A DNA stretch of 64,000 nucleotides from assembly GCA_036231565.1 (NCBI GenBank), contig JAZAHA010000002.1:62001-126000 (forward strand), given 5' to 3'. Below, piece by piece: positions 1 through 10,105 of this stretch. Position 1 is the stretch's first letter; the number at the start of each line of letters is the position of its first letter. Both the position numbers and the translations under genes were made by a program. Source of the stretch: Maricaulis sp036231565. GTDB lineage: Bacteria > Pseudomonadota > Alphaproteobacteria > Caulobacterales > Maricaulaceae. The notes beneath the pieces were generated by a model, which had not been told where the DNA came from, did no database searches, and saw nothing but the letters and a program-made list of their open reading frames with translations.

Positions 1-1
1 G

Positions 2-208
2 CGGGAGCGGGAAGCGGCCGCAGGACACGCGCCGATACCGGTCTACGCCGTGACGGCCAACGTGATGCAGGCCCATGTCGATGAGTATATCTCCGCAGGC
101 ATGACCGGCGTGATCGCAAAGCCCATTTCGCGGGAAGCCCTGCTGGACGTCCTGGACCGGCACTCTCATGATCGCGCAATGCCGGTGCCGACCAAACACA
201 CGGCCTGA
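2..208 (+). CDS. C-terminal end of a response-regulator receiver domain protein (partial)
   Basis: Only the last 68 codons are present; the gene begins before the window. The reading frame shows PIPVYAVTAN, then an amphipathic stretch, AGMTGVIAKPI and a final helix. This matches beta4-alpha4-beta5-alpha5 of a CheY-like receiver domain, with the conserved T/A of TAN and the Lys-Pro of AKPI. Receiver domains that end a protein this way, followed by a short polar tail, are typical of hybrid sensor histidine kinases, but a free-standing response regulator cannot be excluded. The phosphoacceptor Asp lies outside the window. It converges on ruvB with a 12-bp gap. Confidence 0.75.
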   Translation, partial: REREAAAGHAPIPVYAVTANVMQAHVDEYISAGMTGVIAKPISREALLDVLDRHSHDRAMPVPTKHTA

Positions 209-220
209 CAGGGCTGCAAT

Positions 221-1276
221 CTATTTGCCGAACAGGCCCGTCTGACCGGTATTGCCGCTTTGAGGCGGCGCCAGTCCCAGATGTTCCCAGGCACGCGCCG
301 CGGCCAGACGCCCGCGCGGCGTGCGCTGGATGAAGCCCTGCTGGATCAGGAAGGGTTCGACCACGTCCTCCAGCGCGTCGCGCGCTTCGGCCAGCGCAGC
401 GGCGAGTGTCTCGACCCCGACGGGGCCTCCGCCAAAGCTCTCCGTGAGCGCCTTGAGATAACGGCGGTCCAGGCTGTCCAGCCCCAGCGCATCGACTTCC
501 AGACGCCCCAGGGCGCGATCGGCGACAGGCGCGGATATCTCGGTTGCCCCTTCCGCCTCGGCGAAGTCCCGAACCCGGCGCAGCAGCCGGCCGGCGACAC
601 GCGGCGTGCCGCGGGCGCGGCGCGCGATCTCGCGGGCCCCGTCCGGCGTCGCATCGATACCGAACTTGCTGGCCGCCCGGGAAACGATGAAGCCGAGTTC
701 GGCCTCATCATAGAATTCCAACCGGACAGGCACACCGAACCGGTCACGCAGCGGCGTCGCCAGCAGGCCGGCCCGCGTGGTGGCGCCGACCAGTGTGAAG
801 GGCGGCAGCTCGATCCGGACCGTGCGGGCTGAAGGCCCCTCGCCGATCACCAGATCGAGGCAGAAATCCTCCATCGCGGGATACAGGATCTCCTCGACCG
901 CGGGGGCGAGCCGGTGAATCTCGTCGATGAAGAGAACGTCGCGCGGTTCCAGATTGGTCAGGATGGCGGCCAGATCGCCAGCCTTGGCGATCACAGGACC
1001 CGAGGTCGCGCGGAAGCCGACGCCCATTTCCCGTGCCACGATCTGGGCCAGCGTCGTCTTGCCGAGACCGGGCGGGCCTGACAGCAGAACGTGATCCAGC
1101 GCCTCCTCGCGGCGGCGAGCCGCTTCGACGAAGACCTTGAGATTGGCGATCGCCGCCTTCTGGCCCACGAAGTCGGAAAAGCTGAGCGGGCGCAGCGCAC
1201 GGTCGCGCCCGTCGCCGGACTGCTGTTCCCGGCCGACCAGGCGCTCGTCATCATCGCTGTCAGGCATCTCGCTCAT
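221..1276 (-). CDS. ruvB: Holliday junction branch migration DNA helicase RuvB
   Basis: RuvB is the AAA+ motor that assembles as hexameric rings on RuvA-bound Holliday junctions and drives branch migration. The 351-residue product has the full domain order: Walker A GPPGLGKT (67-74), Walker B LFIDEIH (115-121), the sensor segment GATTRAG (164-170), and a C-terminal winged helix with the GGGPVG motif. Length is normal for the family. It is the last gene of ruvC-ruvA-ruvB, 46 bp after ruvA, and should be SOS-induced from the LexA box upstream of ruvC. The N-terminus carries an acidic extension (MSEMPDSDDD) before the conserved region. Confidence 0.97.
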   Translation of the reverse strand: MSEMPDSDDDERLVGREQQSGDGRDRALRPLSFSDFVGQKAAIANLKVFVEAARRREEALDHVLLSGPPGLGKTTLAQIVAREMGVGFRATSGPVIAKAGDLAAILTNLEPRDVLFIDEIHRLAPAVEEILYPAMEDFCLDLVIGEGPSARTVRIELPPFTLVGATTRAGLLATPLRDRFGVPVRLEFYDEAELGFIVSRAASKFGIDATPDGAREIARRARGTPRVAGRLLRRVRDFAEAEGATEISAPVADRALGRLEVDALGLDSLDRRYLKALTESFGGGPVGVETLAAALAEARDALEDVVEPFLIQQGFIQRTPRGRLAAARAWEHLGLAPPQSGNTGQTGLFGK

Positions 1277-1322
1277 GAGACCGGGTCTAGACCGATCCGC
1301 GCGCCGGAGAAAGCCGCCCGCA

Positions 1323-1970
1323 TCACGGCGCCAGCTCCTTCAGCGACAGGCGTATGACATCGTTGAGCGGCGTATCGTCGCCCTTGTCCCGCAGCACGGT
1401 GGCCACCGCCTGCCGGGCAAGGCTTTCGTGGTATCCCAGATTGGTCAGGGCCGAGACCGCGTCTTCCCGCGAGGCACCGCCCGCCGGCTTCTCCGGTTTG
1501 CGCGTCACGGTCTCGCCCGAACCGGTATCCGCAGAATGCGGCGCCAGTCCGATCGAGAAGCTGCGCCCCTGGGGCGGTGCCTTGTCCTTCAACTCGGTCG
1601 CAATCCGCGTCGCCAGTTTCGGCCCGACACCCTTGGCGCGGGCGAAGGTCGACTTGTCGCCAAGCGCGGCGGCATTGGCGATCTCGGAGACCGGAACCGT
1701 ATCGAGGATCGCGAAAGCCGCCTTGGCCCCGACCCCCTGGATATTCTGCAGGTGGACAAACCAGGCCCGCTCGATGTCCTCGAGGAAGCCGAACAGGCGG
1801 AAAGCGTCCTCGCGGACATGGGTTTCGATATGCAGCGTGACCTGCTGGCCCGGTTCCAGACGGGCGAGCGTGCGGGAGGCACAGCCGACGAGATAGCCGA
1901 CACCATTGACGTCGATCACGGCCTCATCGGACCCGACGGCTTCGACAATCCCCTTGAGCATGCCGATCAT
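1323..1970 (-). CDS. ruvA: Holliday junction DNA-binding protein RuvA
   Basis: RuvA binds the four-way junction as a tetramer and loads RuvB. The 215-residue product starts MIGMLKGIVEAV, the usual OB-fold start of the family. It carries two helix-hairpin-helix motifs (GVGAKAAFAI and GVGPKLATRI) and a C-terminal helical domain III (LTNLGY...) that contacts RuvB. The linker between domains II and III is long and rich in charged residues and Gly/Pro, as is common in alphaproteobacteria. Its ATG overlaps the ruvC stop by 4 bp, so the two are translationally coupled. Confidence 0.96.
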   Translation of the reverse strand: MIGMLKGIVEAVGSDEAVIDVNGVGYLVGCASRTLARLEPGQQVTLHIETHVREDAFRLFGFLEDIERAWFVHLQNIQGVGAKAAFAILDTVPVSEIANAAALGDKSTFARAKGVGPKLATRIATELKDKAPPQGRSFSIGLAPHSADTGSGETVTRKPEKPAGGASREDAVSALTNLGYHESLARQAVATVLRDKGDDTPLNDVIRLSLKELAP

Positions 1971-2467
1971 GCTGCACTCCCGATGCTGGCGGCCTTGCGA
2001 TGGTGAGCGTGACAGATGGCAATCGCCAGCGCGTCAGCCGCGTCGGCCTTCGCTTTTGTACCGGGCAAGAGCACGCCGACCATCGCCGCAACCTGGTCCT
2101 TTCCGGCCCCGCCCGTGCCGACAACACTTTTCTTGACGAGTCGCGCTGCGTATTCACTGACAGGCAGTCCGGCACGCGCAGGCGCCAGCAAGGCGGCGGC
2201 ACGGGCATGACCCAGCTTGAGTGCCGATGACGCGTTGGCGGCCATGAATGCCTCCTCGATCGCGGATTCATCCGGCCGATATTCGGCCACAAGATCTGTC
2301 ACAGCCTGGAAGATGTGGTCGAGCCGCATGGAAAGTGCTGCGTCGGTCGGCGGCGTGACGACGCCATGCGCAACCGCGCTGAGCCGTGTCCCGTCTGCAC
2401 GGATGATGCCCCACCCCATCCGGCGCAATCCGGGATCGATACCGAGAATAGTGACCGCTGCAGACAT
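1967..2467 (-). CDS. ruvC: Crossover junction endodeoxyribonuclease RuvC
   Basis: RuvC resolves Holliday junctions by symmetric nicking. I start it at MSAAVTILGIDPGL, giving 166 residues, the usual size. A much longer in-frame upstream extension exists but is unlikely, because this ATG is preceded by AGGGGG and the family begins at this point. The RNase H-like catalytic acids are visible: the Asp in GIDPG, the Glu residues in SAIEEAF, and the Asp residues in KADAADALAIA. It is the first gene of the ruvCAB operon, and a LexA box lies 45 bp upstream. Confidence 0.96.
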   Translation of the reverse strand: MSAAVTILGIDPGLRRMGWGIIRADGTRLSAVAHGVVTPPTDAALSMRLDHIFQAVTDLVAEYRPDESAIEEAFMAANASSALKLGHARAAALLAPARAGLPVSEYAARLVKKSVVGTGGAGKDQVAAMVGVLLPGTKAKADAADALAIAICHAHHRKAASIGSAA

Positions 2468-2511
2468 TCTGCCCCCTGTTTGCACCAGACTTAGCACCAT
2501 CCGGCAAACCG

Positions 2512-2526
2512 GAACAAGCCGTGAAC
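2512..2526 (-). promoter_or_regulatory. LexA (SOS) box upstream of ruvCAB
   Basis: On the plus strand the sequence reads GAAC-AAGCCGT-GAAC. On the coding strand of ruvC this is GTTC-N7-GTTC, the direct-repeat LexA operator known in alphaproteobacteria. It is centred about 52 bp before the ruvC ATG, a sensible operator position. The match to the 8 defining bases and to the 7-base spacer is exact. Confidence 0.8.
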
Positions 2527-2874
2527 GCAAGCCGGCCAGGGCGCGAATGCGACGCAGAATACACCGAGAGTGAAAATCAATAGCAATTACTTTGCAACAC
2601 ACTCTCAAAAACATCCGTAATGAACTGTTTTAAAAGACAAATTATTTAGCTCATTTCGTTTGACCGCGTCCGCCTGGCGGGGGAAGATTGCGCAAGCCTG
2701 TCGCGAGTGCAGGGCAGTCTGCATGGCGATTGCGACACTGATGAACAGAAGGCGCGAACTGCAGCCTTTACTTGGCAGGCATTGCGTTTCGCCAGCACTC
2801 ATCAGATCCGCGCAAGCGGTCAGAGGGACAGAACGGCCTCCGGGGAGGGGGCTTAGCAAGGCAGGGGAGCCGAC
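2527..2874. other. Intergenic region between ruvC and the Tat repeat genes
   Basis: This holds the rest of the 407-bp gap between divergent ruvC and the first repeat gene. Positions 2570-2660 are clearly AT-richer than the surroundings and probably carry promoter elements. I see no convincing ORF, hairpin or further LexA box. The first repeat gene has a good ribosome-binding site (GGGGAG) just before its ATG. Confidence 0.5.
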
Positions 2875-3324
2875 ATGGCGAAAAAAGGTAAGCTGAGCCG
2901 CCGCTCGTTCCTGGCGCGCGTAGCGGGCGCCGCAGCGATGACAGGGGCCGCGTCGATCGTGACGGGTGGCGCACAAGCCCAGAACTACACCGGGCGAACC
3001 GACAGCGACACGGGAAGCTATGCCGACCGTGCCGGTTATGGCCGTACCGGGCTGACCGACAGCGATACCGGCCCGAATGCGGACCGCGCAGGTTATGGCC
3101 GTGGCGGCTCACGCACGACAGGCATCACGGACAGCGATACCGGCGCCTATGCCGACCAGGCTGGCAATGGCCGCGGTTCTTCCGGCAACAGCTGGACCGA
3201 CGCCGACAGCGGTTCCTGCGCCGACCCGGGCGGACGCGGGCGCGGGCCGGTACGTAACGGCACGACCGACAGCGATACCGGCTCCTGCGCTGATTCGGTG
3301 GGCCGCGGCCGGCCCGGCTACTGA
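2875..3324 (+). CDS. Tat-exported TDSDTG-repeat protein (first paralog), function unknown
   Basis: The 149-residue product begins with a twin-arginine signal (SRRSFLARVAGAAA, residues about 8-21) ending in AQAQ, a likely signal peptidase site. The mature part is five tandem copies of a unit of about 20-25 residues with core T-D-S-D-T-G-x-Y-A-D followed by a Gly/Arg-rich linker (xGxGRG). The D-x-D-x-G-x-x-x-D spacing resembles the loops of EF-hand, dockerin and thrombospondin type-3 calcium-binding repeats, so calcium binding is a reasonable but untested inference. Two repeats replace Tyr with Cys (SCAD). It lies 17 bp before a paralog and is probably co-transcribed with it. I know of no established function. 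Confidence 0.7.
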   Translation: MAKKGKLSRRSFLARVAGAAAMTGAASIVTGGAQAQNYTGRTDSDTGSYADRAGYGRTGLTDSDTGPNADRAGYGRGGSRTTGITDSDTGAYADQAGNGRGSSGNSWTDADSGSCADPGGRGRGPVRNGTTDSDTGSCADSVGRGRPGY

Positions 3325-3341
3325 CCGGGAGGAGGCGAAGC

Positions 3342-3893
3342 ATGGCCAAGCGCGGTAAACTCAGCCGGCGCTCGTTCCTGACCCGGGTTGCCGGCGCGGC
3401 GGTTTCCGTCGGCGCCGTCGGAACGGTGACAGGCTGCGCCACGACCGGCTATTCCGACAGCGATCCCTATGATCCCGTTGGCGGCGGACGCGGCTATCGG
3501 GGCGGTGGCATCACCGACAGCGACACAGGCCGATATGCCGACCCTGCGGGCCAGGGGCGTGGCGGTGGCATCACGGATCGCGACACCGGCCGCTATGCGG
3601 ATCCGGTCGGGCGAGGTCGTGGCAGTGGCGTTACCGACAGCGATACCGGCACCTATGCTGACCCTCCGGGTGCCGGACGCGGCAACACGGGCGTGACCGA
3701 CAGCGACACCGGCACCTATGCCGACCCTGTCGGCCGGGGCCGCGGCAATTATGGGTCGGGAATCACGGACAGCGACTCGGGGCGTTATGCCGACCCGCCG
3801 GGCAATGGCCGCGGCGGACGTTACAATTCCGGCTGCACCGACAGCGACACCGGCAATTATGCCGACCCGGTCGGCAATGGCCGCTATTGCTGA
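3342..3893 (+). CDS. Tat-exported TDSDTG-repeat lipoprotein (second paralog), function unknown
   Basis: The 183-residue product starts almost identically to its neighbour (MAK-GKLSRRSFL-RVAGAA) but its signal ends in a lipobox (VTGC), predicting a Tat-exported lipoprotein. The mature protein has one degenerate and six good copies of TDSDTGxYADPxGxGRG, separated by Gly-rich linkers. The protein ends in a Cys (NGRYC), and another Cys precedes the last repeat. The ribosome-binding site is GGAGG. As in the first paralog, the D-x-D-x-G-x-x-x-D core looks like a metal-binding loop. The pair probably arose by tandem duplication, one copy free and one lipid-anchored. Confidence 0.72.
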   Translation: MAKRGKLSRRSFLTRVAGAAVSVGAVGTVTGCATTGYSDSDPYDPVGGGRGYRGGGITDSDTGRYADPAGQGRGGGITDRDTGRYADPVGRGRGSGVTDSDTGTYADPPGAGRGNTGVTDSDTGTYADPVGRGRGNYGSGITDSDSGRYADPPGNGRGGRYNSGCTDSDTGNYADPVGNGRYC

Positions 3894-3954
3894 TCCCTGA
3901 CGTTTCGACTGCCTCTCCTCCACGCTTTCGCTACACACGCGGAGTCCCATTGCC

Positions 3955-5145
3955 ATGTCCCGCCCTGCCTGGCTGAACGACCCGATCGGCAGCCTCATTG
4001 CTCCGTTCGACGCGGAAACCTTTTTTCGTGACTATCATGAGCGCAAGGCGCTGATCGTCCACCGGGACGATCCGGCGCGCTATGAAGGCCTGCTCACGAT
4101 CGACCGCATCGATGCGATTGTCGCCTCGCGCGACCTTCGTGCGGGGTCTCTGGACATGGCGCGCTCGGAACCGCCTGTGCGGCCGGAGGACTTCACCTTC
4201 GAGACCGGCCATATCGATCCGGGCGGCGTGGCCGACCAGTATCGCCGCGGCGCGACGATCATTCTGCCTCAGCTTCACATGAATGACCCGGTCCTCGGCG
4301 AATTCTGCCGGGCGATGGAGGCGCTGCTCTCCTGCCATGTGCAGACCAATATCTACCTCACGCCACCGCACAATCAGGGTTTCCGTACCCACTACGACGA
4401 TCACGACGTCTTCGTGCTTCAGGTCTCCGGCGAGAAATACTGGCGGCTCTATGACACCCCCGTCGAGAACCCCTATCGTGGCGAAGGCTTCCGTCCGGAC
4501 GACCACAAGGTCGGGGAACCGGTGGAGGAGTTCGTCCTTAAGGCCGGCGAATGCGCCTATGTCCCGCGCGGTCTGATGCACGACGCCTCGACCCACGGCG
4601 ACGAACCCTCCCTGCACATCACCCTCGGACTGATCGTGAAGACCTGGGCCGATCTCATGCTCGAAGCGGTGTCCGAAGTGGCACTGCGGCATCCGGATTT
4701 CCGGCGCTCCCTGCCCGTCGGCTATGCCCGTCCGGACTTCGACCGCACCGAAGCCCAGTCGCATTTCGCGAGCCTGGCAGAAACCCTGTCGCGCGAAGCC
4801 AGGCTGGACGAGGCGATGGACCTGTTTGCCGACAGTTTCATCCGGTCCCGCATGCCGGATGTCCGCAGCACGATTTCGGGGTTCAATGCTCCCTCCGAGC
4901 CGAGACAGACCTTCCGGCTTCGCCCCTTAGTGCCTTGGCGGCTCGCCGGCGACGGCGATGATGTCGTGATCGTGACGGCGGGTGGAGAGGTCCGCTTCCC
5001 GGCCGCGGCCGAGCCCGGCCTGCACATCCTGCTCGATGGCGGAACGGTTTCACTGGCGACGTTCACCGATCTGGAGCCGGACGCCGCGCGCGACACGCTG
5101 GGCAAGCTGCACGCCTTCGGTCTGATCGTTCCGGACGAGGCCTGA
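3955..5145 (+). CDS. JmjC/cupin Fe(II)-2-oxoglutarate oxygenase, ribosomal-oxygenase-like
   Basis: The 396-residue product resembles the ROX family of JmjC hydroxylases (bacterial YcfD/RoxA, human NO66/MINA53). The iron-binding motif is H146-Y-D148 within HYDDHDVF, followed by LQVSGEKYWRLY. The distal iron ligand is likely His209 in PRGLMHDAS, with SLHITLG on the next strand. A helical region and a wing-like C-terminal domain follow, as in ROX enzymes. Family members hydroxylate ribosomal proteins, so a ribosomal-protein substrate is an inference. It starts 61 bp after the repeat lipoprotein gene on the same strand, with no obvious functional link. Confidence 0.8.
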   Translation: MSRPAWLNDPIGSLIAPFDAETFFRDYHERKALIVHRDDPARYEGLLTIDRIDAIVASRDLRAGSLDMARSEPPVRPEDFTFETGHIDPGGVADQYRRGATIILPQLHMNDPVLGEFCRAMEALLSCHVQTNIYLTPPHNQGFRTHYDDHDVFVLQVSGEKYWRLYDTPVENPYRGEGFRPDDHKVGEPVEEFVLKAGECAYVPRGLMHDASTHGDEPSLHITLGLIVKTWADLMLEAVSEVALRHPDFRRSLPVGYARPDFDRTEAQSHFASLAETLSREARLDEAMDLFADSFIRSRMPDVRSTISGFNAPSEPRQTFRLRPLVPWRLAGDGDDVVIVTAGGEVRFPAAAEPGLHILLDGGTVSLATFTDLEPDAARDTLGKLHAFGLIVPDEA

Positions 5146-5272
5146 TACCTCAGGTCATAATTCAGTACCGGAGTTCGCCTTGCAGGGGATACAGCTCTAA
5201 CTCTACATGCGGCCCCTGCGCACGGACCGCGACTGTCGGCACGTGCGATTCCTGTGACGAACCGGCGAGCGC

Positions 5273-6421
5273 ATGCGTCTGAAACTGACCCTCATCCTGT
5301 TCGGCTGCCTGGCCGCGTTTACCCTGTTGTGGTCGATGTGGCCTTCGCCCATCAGCCCGACCTACTGGGACGAACCGGTTGCGCCGGAGATGACAGGCGC
5401 TCTGGAGCCCGATGGCGCACTGGCCGATGCCGTCGCCATCGATGTCGGCGCGGCGGGTAGCGGCGAAGGGGTCGCCCTCTCCGATACCGGCGAGATCTTC
5501 TTCGGCACAGTCGACGGTCGGGTGATGCGCCTGTCTTTCCACAACGACACGGGCGAACCGCGCATCGAGGAGGTCGCCCAGGTGTGCGAGACGCTGATCC
5601 TCGGTCTCGACTGGATCGCTCCGGATCTGTTGGGCGTTGCAGCGATCTCCGGTCTCTATGCGCTGAACGTCGACACTGGCCACTACACACTGGTCAGCTC
5701 GGGTGCACCGGCACATCCCTTCGGTTATGTGAACGATCTGGCCGCGGCGGCGGACGGGCGGATATTCTTTACCGACTCCTCCACCCGGTGGGGCCATGGC
5801 AGCAATCGGGACGGCTATCTCCACGACATGATGGAGAACCGTCCAAGTGGTGCGCTCTATGTCTGGGATCCGGCCACCCACCAGACCCGGCTGGTGCGAA
5901 GCAGACTGCATTACCCCAACGGAATCGAGCTTGCCGCTGATGGCCGCTCGGTCCTGGTAGCAGAGACCTTCCGCTACCGGATCGTGAGGATCTGGATCGA
6001 CGGGCCGGACGCCGGCAGCAAGGATATCTTCGCCGACAATCTGCCCGGTCTGCCGGACGGGCTGGCGACAGACAGCCAGGGCCGTCTGCTCGTCACCATG
6101 CCATCGCCGCGCGTACCGCTTCTCGGCTTCCTGCATCGTCATCCGCGCATCACGCAATTGCTGATGAAAGTGCCGGAATGGCTTCGCCCCGGTGCAAGCT
6201 CTCCCCGCGCCTTCATTCTCGCGCTTGACGCTGAAACCGGAGAGGCGCTGGACAGCTGGCACGATCCCGAGGGGCGCCTGGGCTATCTGTCCAACACGGT
6301 CGAGGCGCCGGACGGGGATTTCTGGATCGGCACGACGGATCGTGGCCACCTGGTCCGGTTCTCACCGGACCGTCCGGACACCGCCGGCGATACCGGCGCA
6401 CCGGTATCGCTCGACGACTGA
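5273..6421 (+). CDS. Strictosidine synthase / SMP-30-like beta-propeller protein
   Basis: The 382-residue product has one N-terminal membrane segment (about residues 5-22) and a six-bladed propeller fold of the strictosidine-synthase-like/APMAP family. Recognisable blade motifs are SGEGVAL, GYVNDLA, FTDSSTRWG, LHYPNGIELAADGRSVLVAET and LPGLPDGLATD. Bacterial homologues are annotated as SMP-30/gluconolactonase-like or arylesterase-like hydrolases. The substrate is unknown, and the N-terminal anchor suggests a periplasmic catalytic domain. It stands 127 bp from the gene before it, so it may have its own promoter. Confidence 0.78.
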   Translation: MRLKLTLILFGCLAAFTLLWSMWPSPISPTYWDEPVAPEMTGALEPDGALADAVAIDVGAAGSGEGVALSDTGEIFFGTVDGRVMRLSFHNDTGEPRIEEVAQVCETLILGLDWIAPDLLGVAAISGLYALNVDTGHYTLVSSGAPAHPFGYVNDLAAAADGRIFFTDSSTRWGHGSNRDGYLHDMMENRPSGALYVWDPATHQTRLVRSRLHYPNGIELAADGRSVLVAETFRYRIVRIWIDGPDAGSKDIFADNLPGLPDGLATDSQGRLLVTMPSPRVPLLGFLHRHPRITQLLMKVPEWLRPGASSPRAFILALDAETGEALDSWHDPEGRLGYLSNTVEAPDGDFWIGTTDRGHLVRFSPDRPDTAGDTGAPVSLDD

Positions 6422-6444
6422 CCGCTGCCCAGTCGCAAAAGCCG

Positions 6445-8427
6445 CTAGCCCCGCACCAGGCCCCGCGCAGCCGCTGCAATCGCGTCGGCCGTGATACCGA
6501 AGTGCTCGTACAGCGTCTCGGCCGGCGCACTGGCGCCAAATCCGTTCATGCCGACGAACGCCCCGCCACGGCCGATCACGGCATCCCAGCCATAGCGCAG
6601 CGCTGCTTCTGCCGCGACACAGGGAACGCCCTGCGGCAGAACCGCGTCCTGATAGCCGGCATCCTGGGCCAGGAAGCGCTCGACACAGGGCGCGGACACC
6701 ACACGTGCAGCGATACCCTCGCCGGCCAGCGTTGCGGCCGCGTCGACGGCCAGCGACACTTCCGATCCCGTCGCGATCAGCAGCACGTCAGGTGCGCCAT
6801 CGCTGTCGACCAGGGTATAGGCGCCGCGCGCCGACAGATTCTCGGCACCATCGTCCGAGCGCAGATGCGGGAGTTTCTGGCGCGACAGGGCCAGCACGGT
6901 CGGACCGTCGAGACGGGTCAGCGCGGCTTCCCAGGCCTCGGCGGTTTCCAGCGCATCGCAGGGGCGGAAGACCTCGACATTGGGAATGGCCCGCAGCGCA
7001 GCCAGCGTCTCTACCGGCTGGTGGGTCGGCCCGTCCTCGCCCAGACCGATCGAGTCGTGGGTCATCACATAGATGACCGGCTGCTGCATCAGTGCCGACA
7101 TGCGGATCGACGGGCGGCAGTAATCGGAGAACACCAGGAAGGTCGCCACGTGCGGACGGAAGCCGCCATGCAGCGACATGCCGTTGGCGCAGGCTGCCAT
7201 GCCGTGTTCGCGCACACCGAAATGGATGTACTGGCCGGCATAATCGCCCGCCTTCACCACACCGACATCCGGCGTCTTGGTGAGGTTGGATCCGGTGAGG
7301 TCGGCTGAACCGCCCACCAGGCCGGGCCAGTCGCCGATAATGGCGCCGAGGGCCTGGCCGGACGAGGCACGCGTGGCCAGGGCCGGCTTGTCTTCGGCCA
7401 CCTTCCGGCGCCATGCGGCCAAAGCGGCCAGCTCGGCTTCGCCCGGTTCACCGGACAGCTGGGCCACGAAGGCATCGGCCTGGTCGTGGTCGGCCAGGCG
7501 GTCGCGCCAGGCAGCGTGGGCATCCGGCGAACCAGCGGCGCGCCAGGCCTCCAGGATGTCGGACGGGATTTCGAAGGCCGGGTGATCCCAGCCCAGCGCC
7601 TTGCGCGTACCGGCGATCTCGTCCGGCCCCAGCGGCGAACCGTGGCTGCCGGCCGTGCCCGCCTTGGTCGGCGCGCCATAACCGATCGTCGTGCGGCAGG
7701 CGATCAGAACGGGCTTGTCGCTCGTCTTCGCCGCCTCGAGCGCCGCGTCAATCGCCTCCATGTCGTGACCGTCAATGCGCGAGACGGCCCAGTTGGCTGC
7801 CTCGAAGCGCTTGAGGACATCGGTCGACTCGGAAAGCTGCGTCGGGCCGTCGATCGAAATCTCGTTATCGTCCCACAAGACGCAAAGACGGTTCAGCCCG
7901 AGATGGCCGGCCAGCGAAATCGCCTCATGGCTGATGCCTTCCTGCAGGTCGCCGTCCGAGGCGATAACCCAGGTGCGGTGATCGACAAGATCGTCGCCGT
8001 AGCGGGCATTCATCATGCGCTCGGCCAGCGCCATGCCGACCGACATGGAGATGCCCTGCCCCAGCGGCCCGGTCGTCGCCTCGACACCGGGGGTGTGACC
8101 GTATTCCGGGTGACCGGCAGTCAGCGAGTCGAGCTGACGGAACTGCTTGATCTGATCCATCGTCATGTCCTCGAACCCGGTCAGGTGGAGGAGCGAATAA
8201 ATCAGCATCGAGCCATGGCCTGCGGAGAGCACGAACCGGTCGCGATCGGCCCAGGCCGGTGCCGCAGGATCGAACTTCATGTGGCGCGACCAGAGAACGG
8301 TCGCCACGTCGGCCATGCCCATCGGCATGCCGGGGTGGCCCGAATTGGCCGCCTGGACGGCATCCATGGACAGGGCACGGATGGCGTTCGCCATCGCCGT
8401 GAGCGAGGTTCCGTTCGGTGCTTTCAT
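6445..8427 (-). CDS. tkt: Transketolase
   Basis: Transketolase is a thiamine-diphosphate enzyme of the pentose phosphate pathway. The 660-residue product shows the N-terminal HPGMPMGMA, the TPP motif GDLQEG (159-164) and a C-terminal half with the pyrimidine-binding VREHGMAACANGM and THDSIGLGEDGPTHQPVE. I choose the ATG of MKAPNGTSL, which has GGAG eight bases upstream. A GTG 33 bp further up would add MSDRPTSGDRR but has no clear ribosome-binding site. It lies 52 bp after pgi and probably shares its transcript. Confidence 0.95.
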   Translation of the reverse strand: MKAPNGTSLTAMANAIRALSMDAVQAANSGHPGMPMGMADVATVLWSRHMKFDPAAPAWADRDRFVLSAGHGSMLIYSLLHLTGFEDMTMDQIKQFRQLDSLTAGHPEYGHTPGVEATTGPLGQGISMSVGMALAERMMNARYGDDLVDHRTWVIASDGDLQEGISHEAISLAGHLGLNRLCVLWDDNEISIDGPTQLSESTDVLKRFEAANWAVSRIDGHDMEAIDAALEAAKTSDKPVLIACRTTIGYGAPTKAGTAGSHGSPLGPDEIAGTRKALGWDHPAFEIPSDILEAWRAAGSPDAHAAWRDRLADHDQADAFVAQLSGEPGEAELAALAAWRRKVAEDKPALATRASSGQALGAIIGDWPGLVGGSADLTGSNLTKTPDVGVVKAGDYAGQYIHFGVREHGMAACANGMSLHGGFRPHVATFLVFSDYCRPSIRMSALMQQPVIYVMTHDSIGLGEDGPTHQPVETLAALRAIPNVEVFRPCDALETAEAWEAALTRLDGPTVLALSRQKLPHLRSDDGAENLSARGAYTLVDSDGAPDVLLIATGSEVSLAVDAAATLAGEGIAARVVSAPCVERFLAQDAGYQDAVLPQGVPCVAAEAALRYGWDAVIGRGGAFVGMNGFGASAPAETLYEHFGITADAIAAAARGLVRG

Positions 8428-8479
8428 GCGGCGATCTCCACTGGTCGGCCGGTCGGACACCGGCGCGCGATCGCCGGCA

Positions 8480-10036
<1,557 letters not shown>

Positions 10037-10105
10037 CAATATCCCGTCTTTCCGTCAGATCGAGACCGTAAAGTTAGCGCTCCCATATGACAATATGGAC
10101 CGCGC

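Noticed and set aside
2875..3893. Repetitive DNA that could look like a CRISPR array
   Set aside because: The repeats are in frame, encode a consistent peptide unit, and lack constant-length unique spacers.
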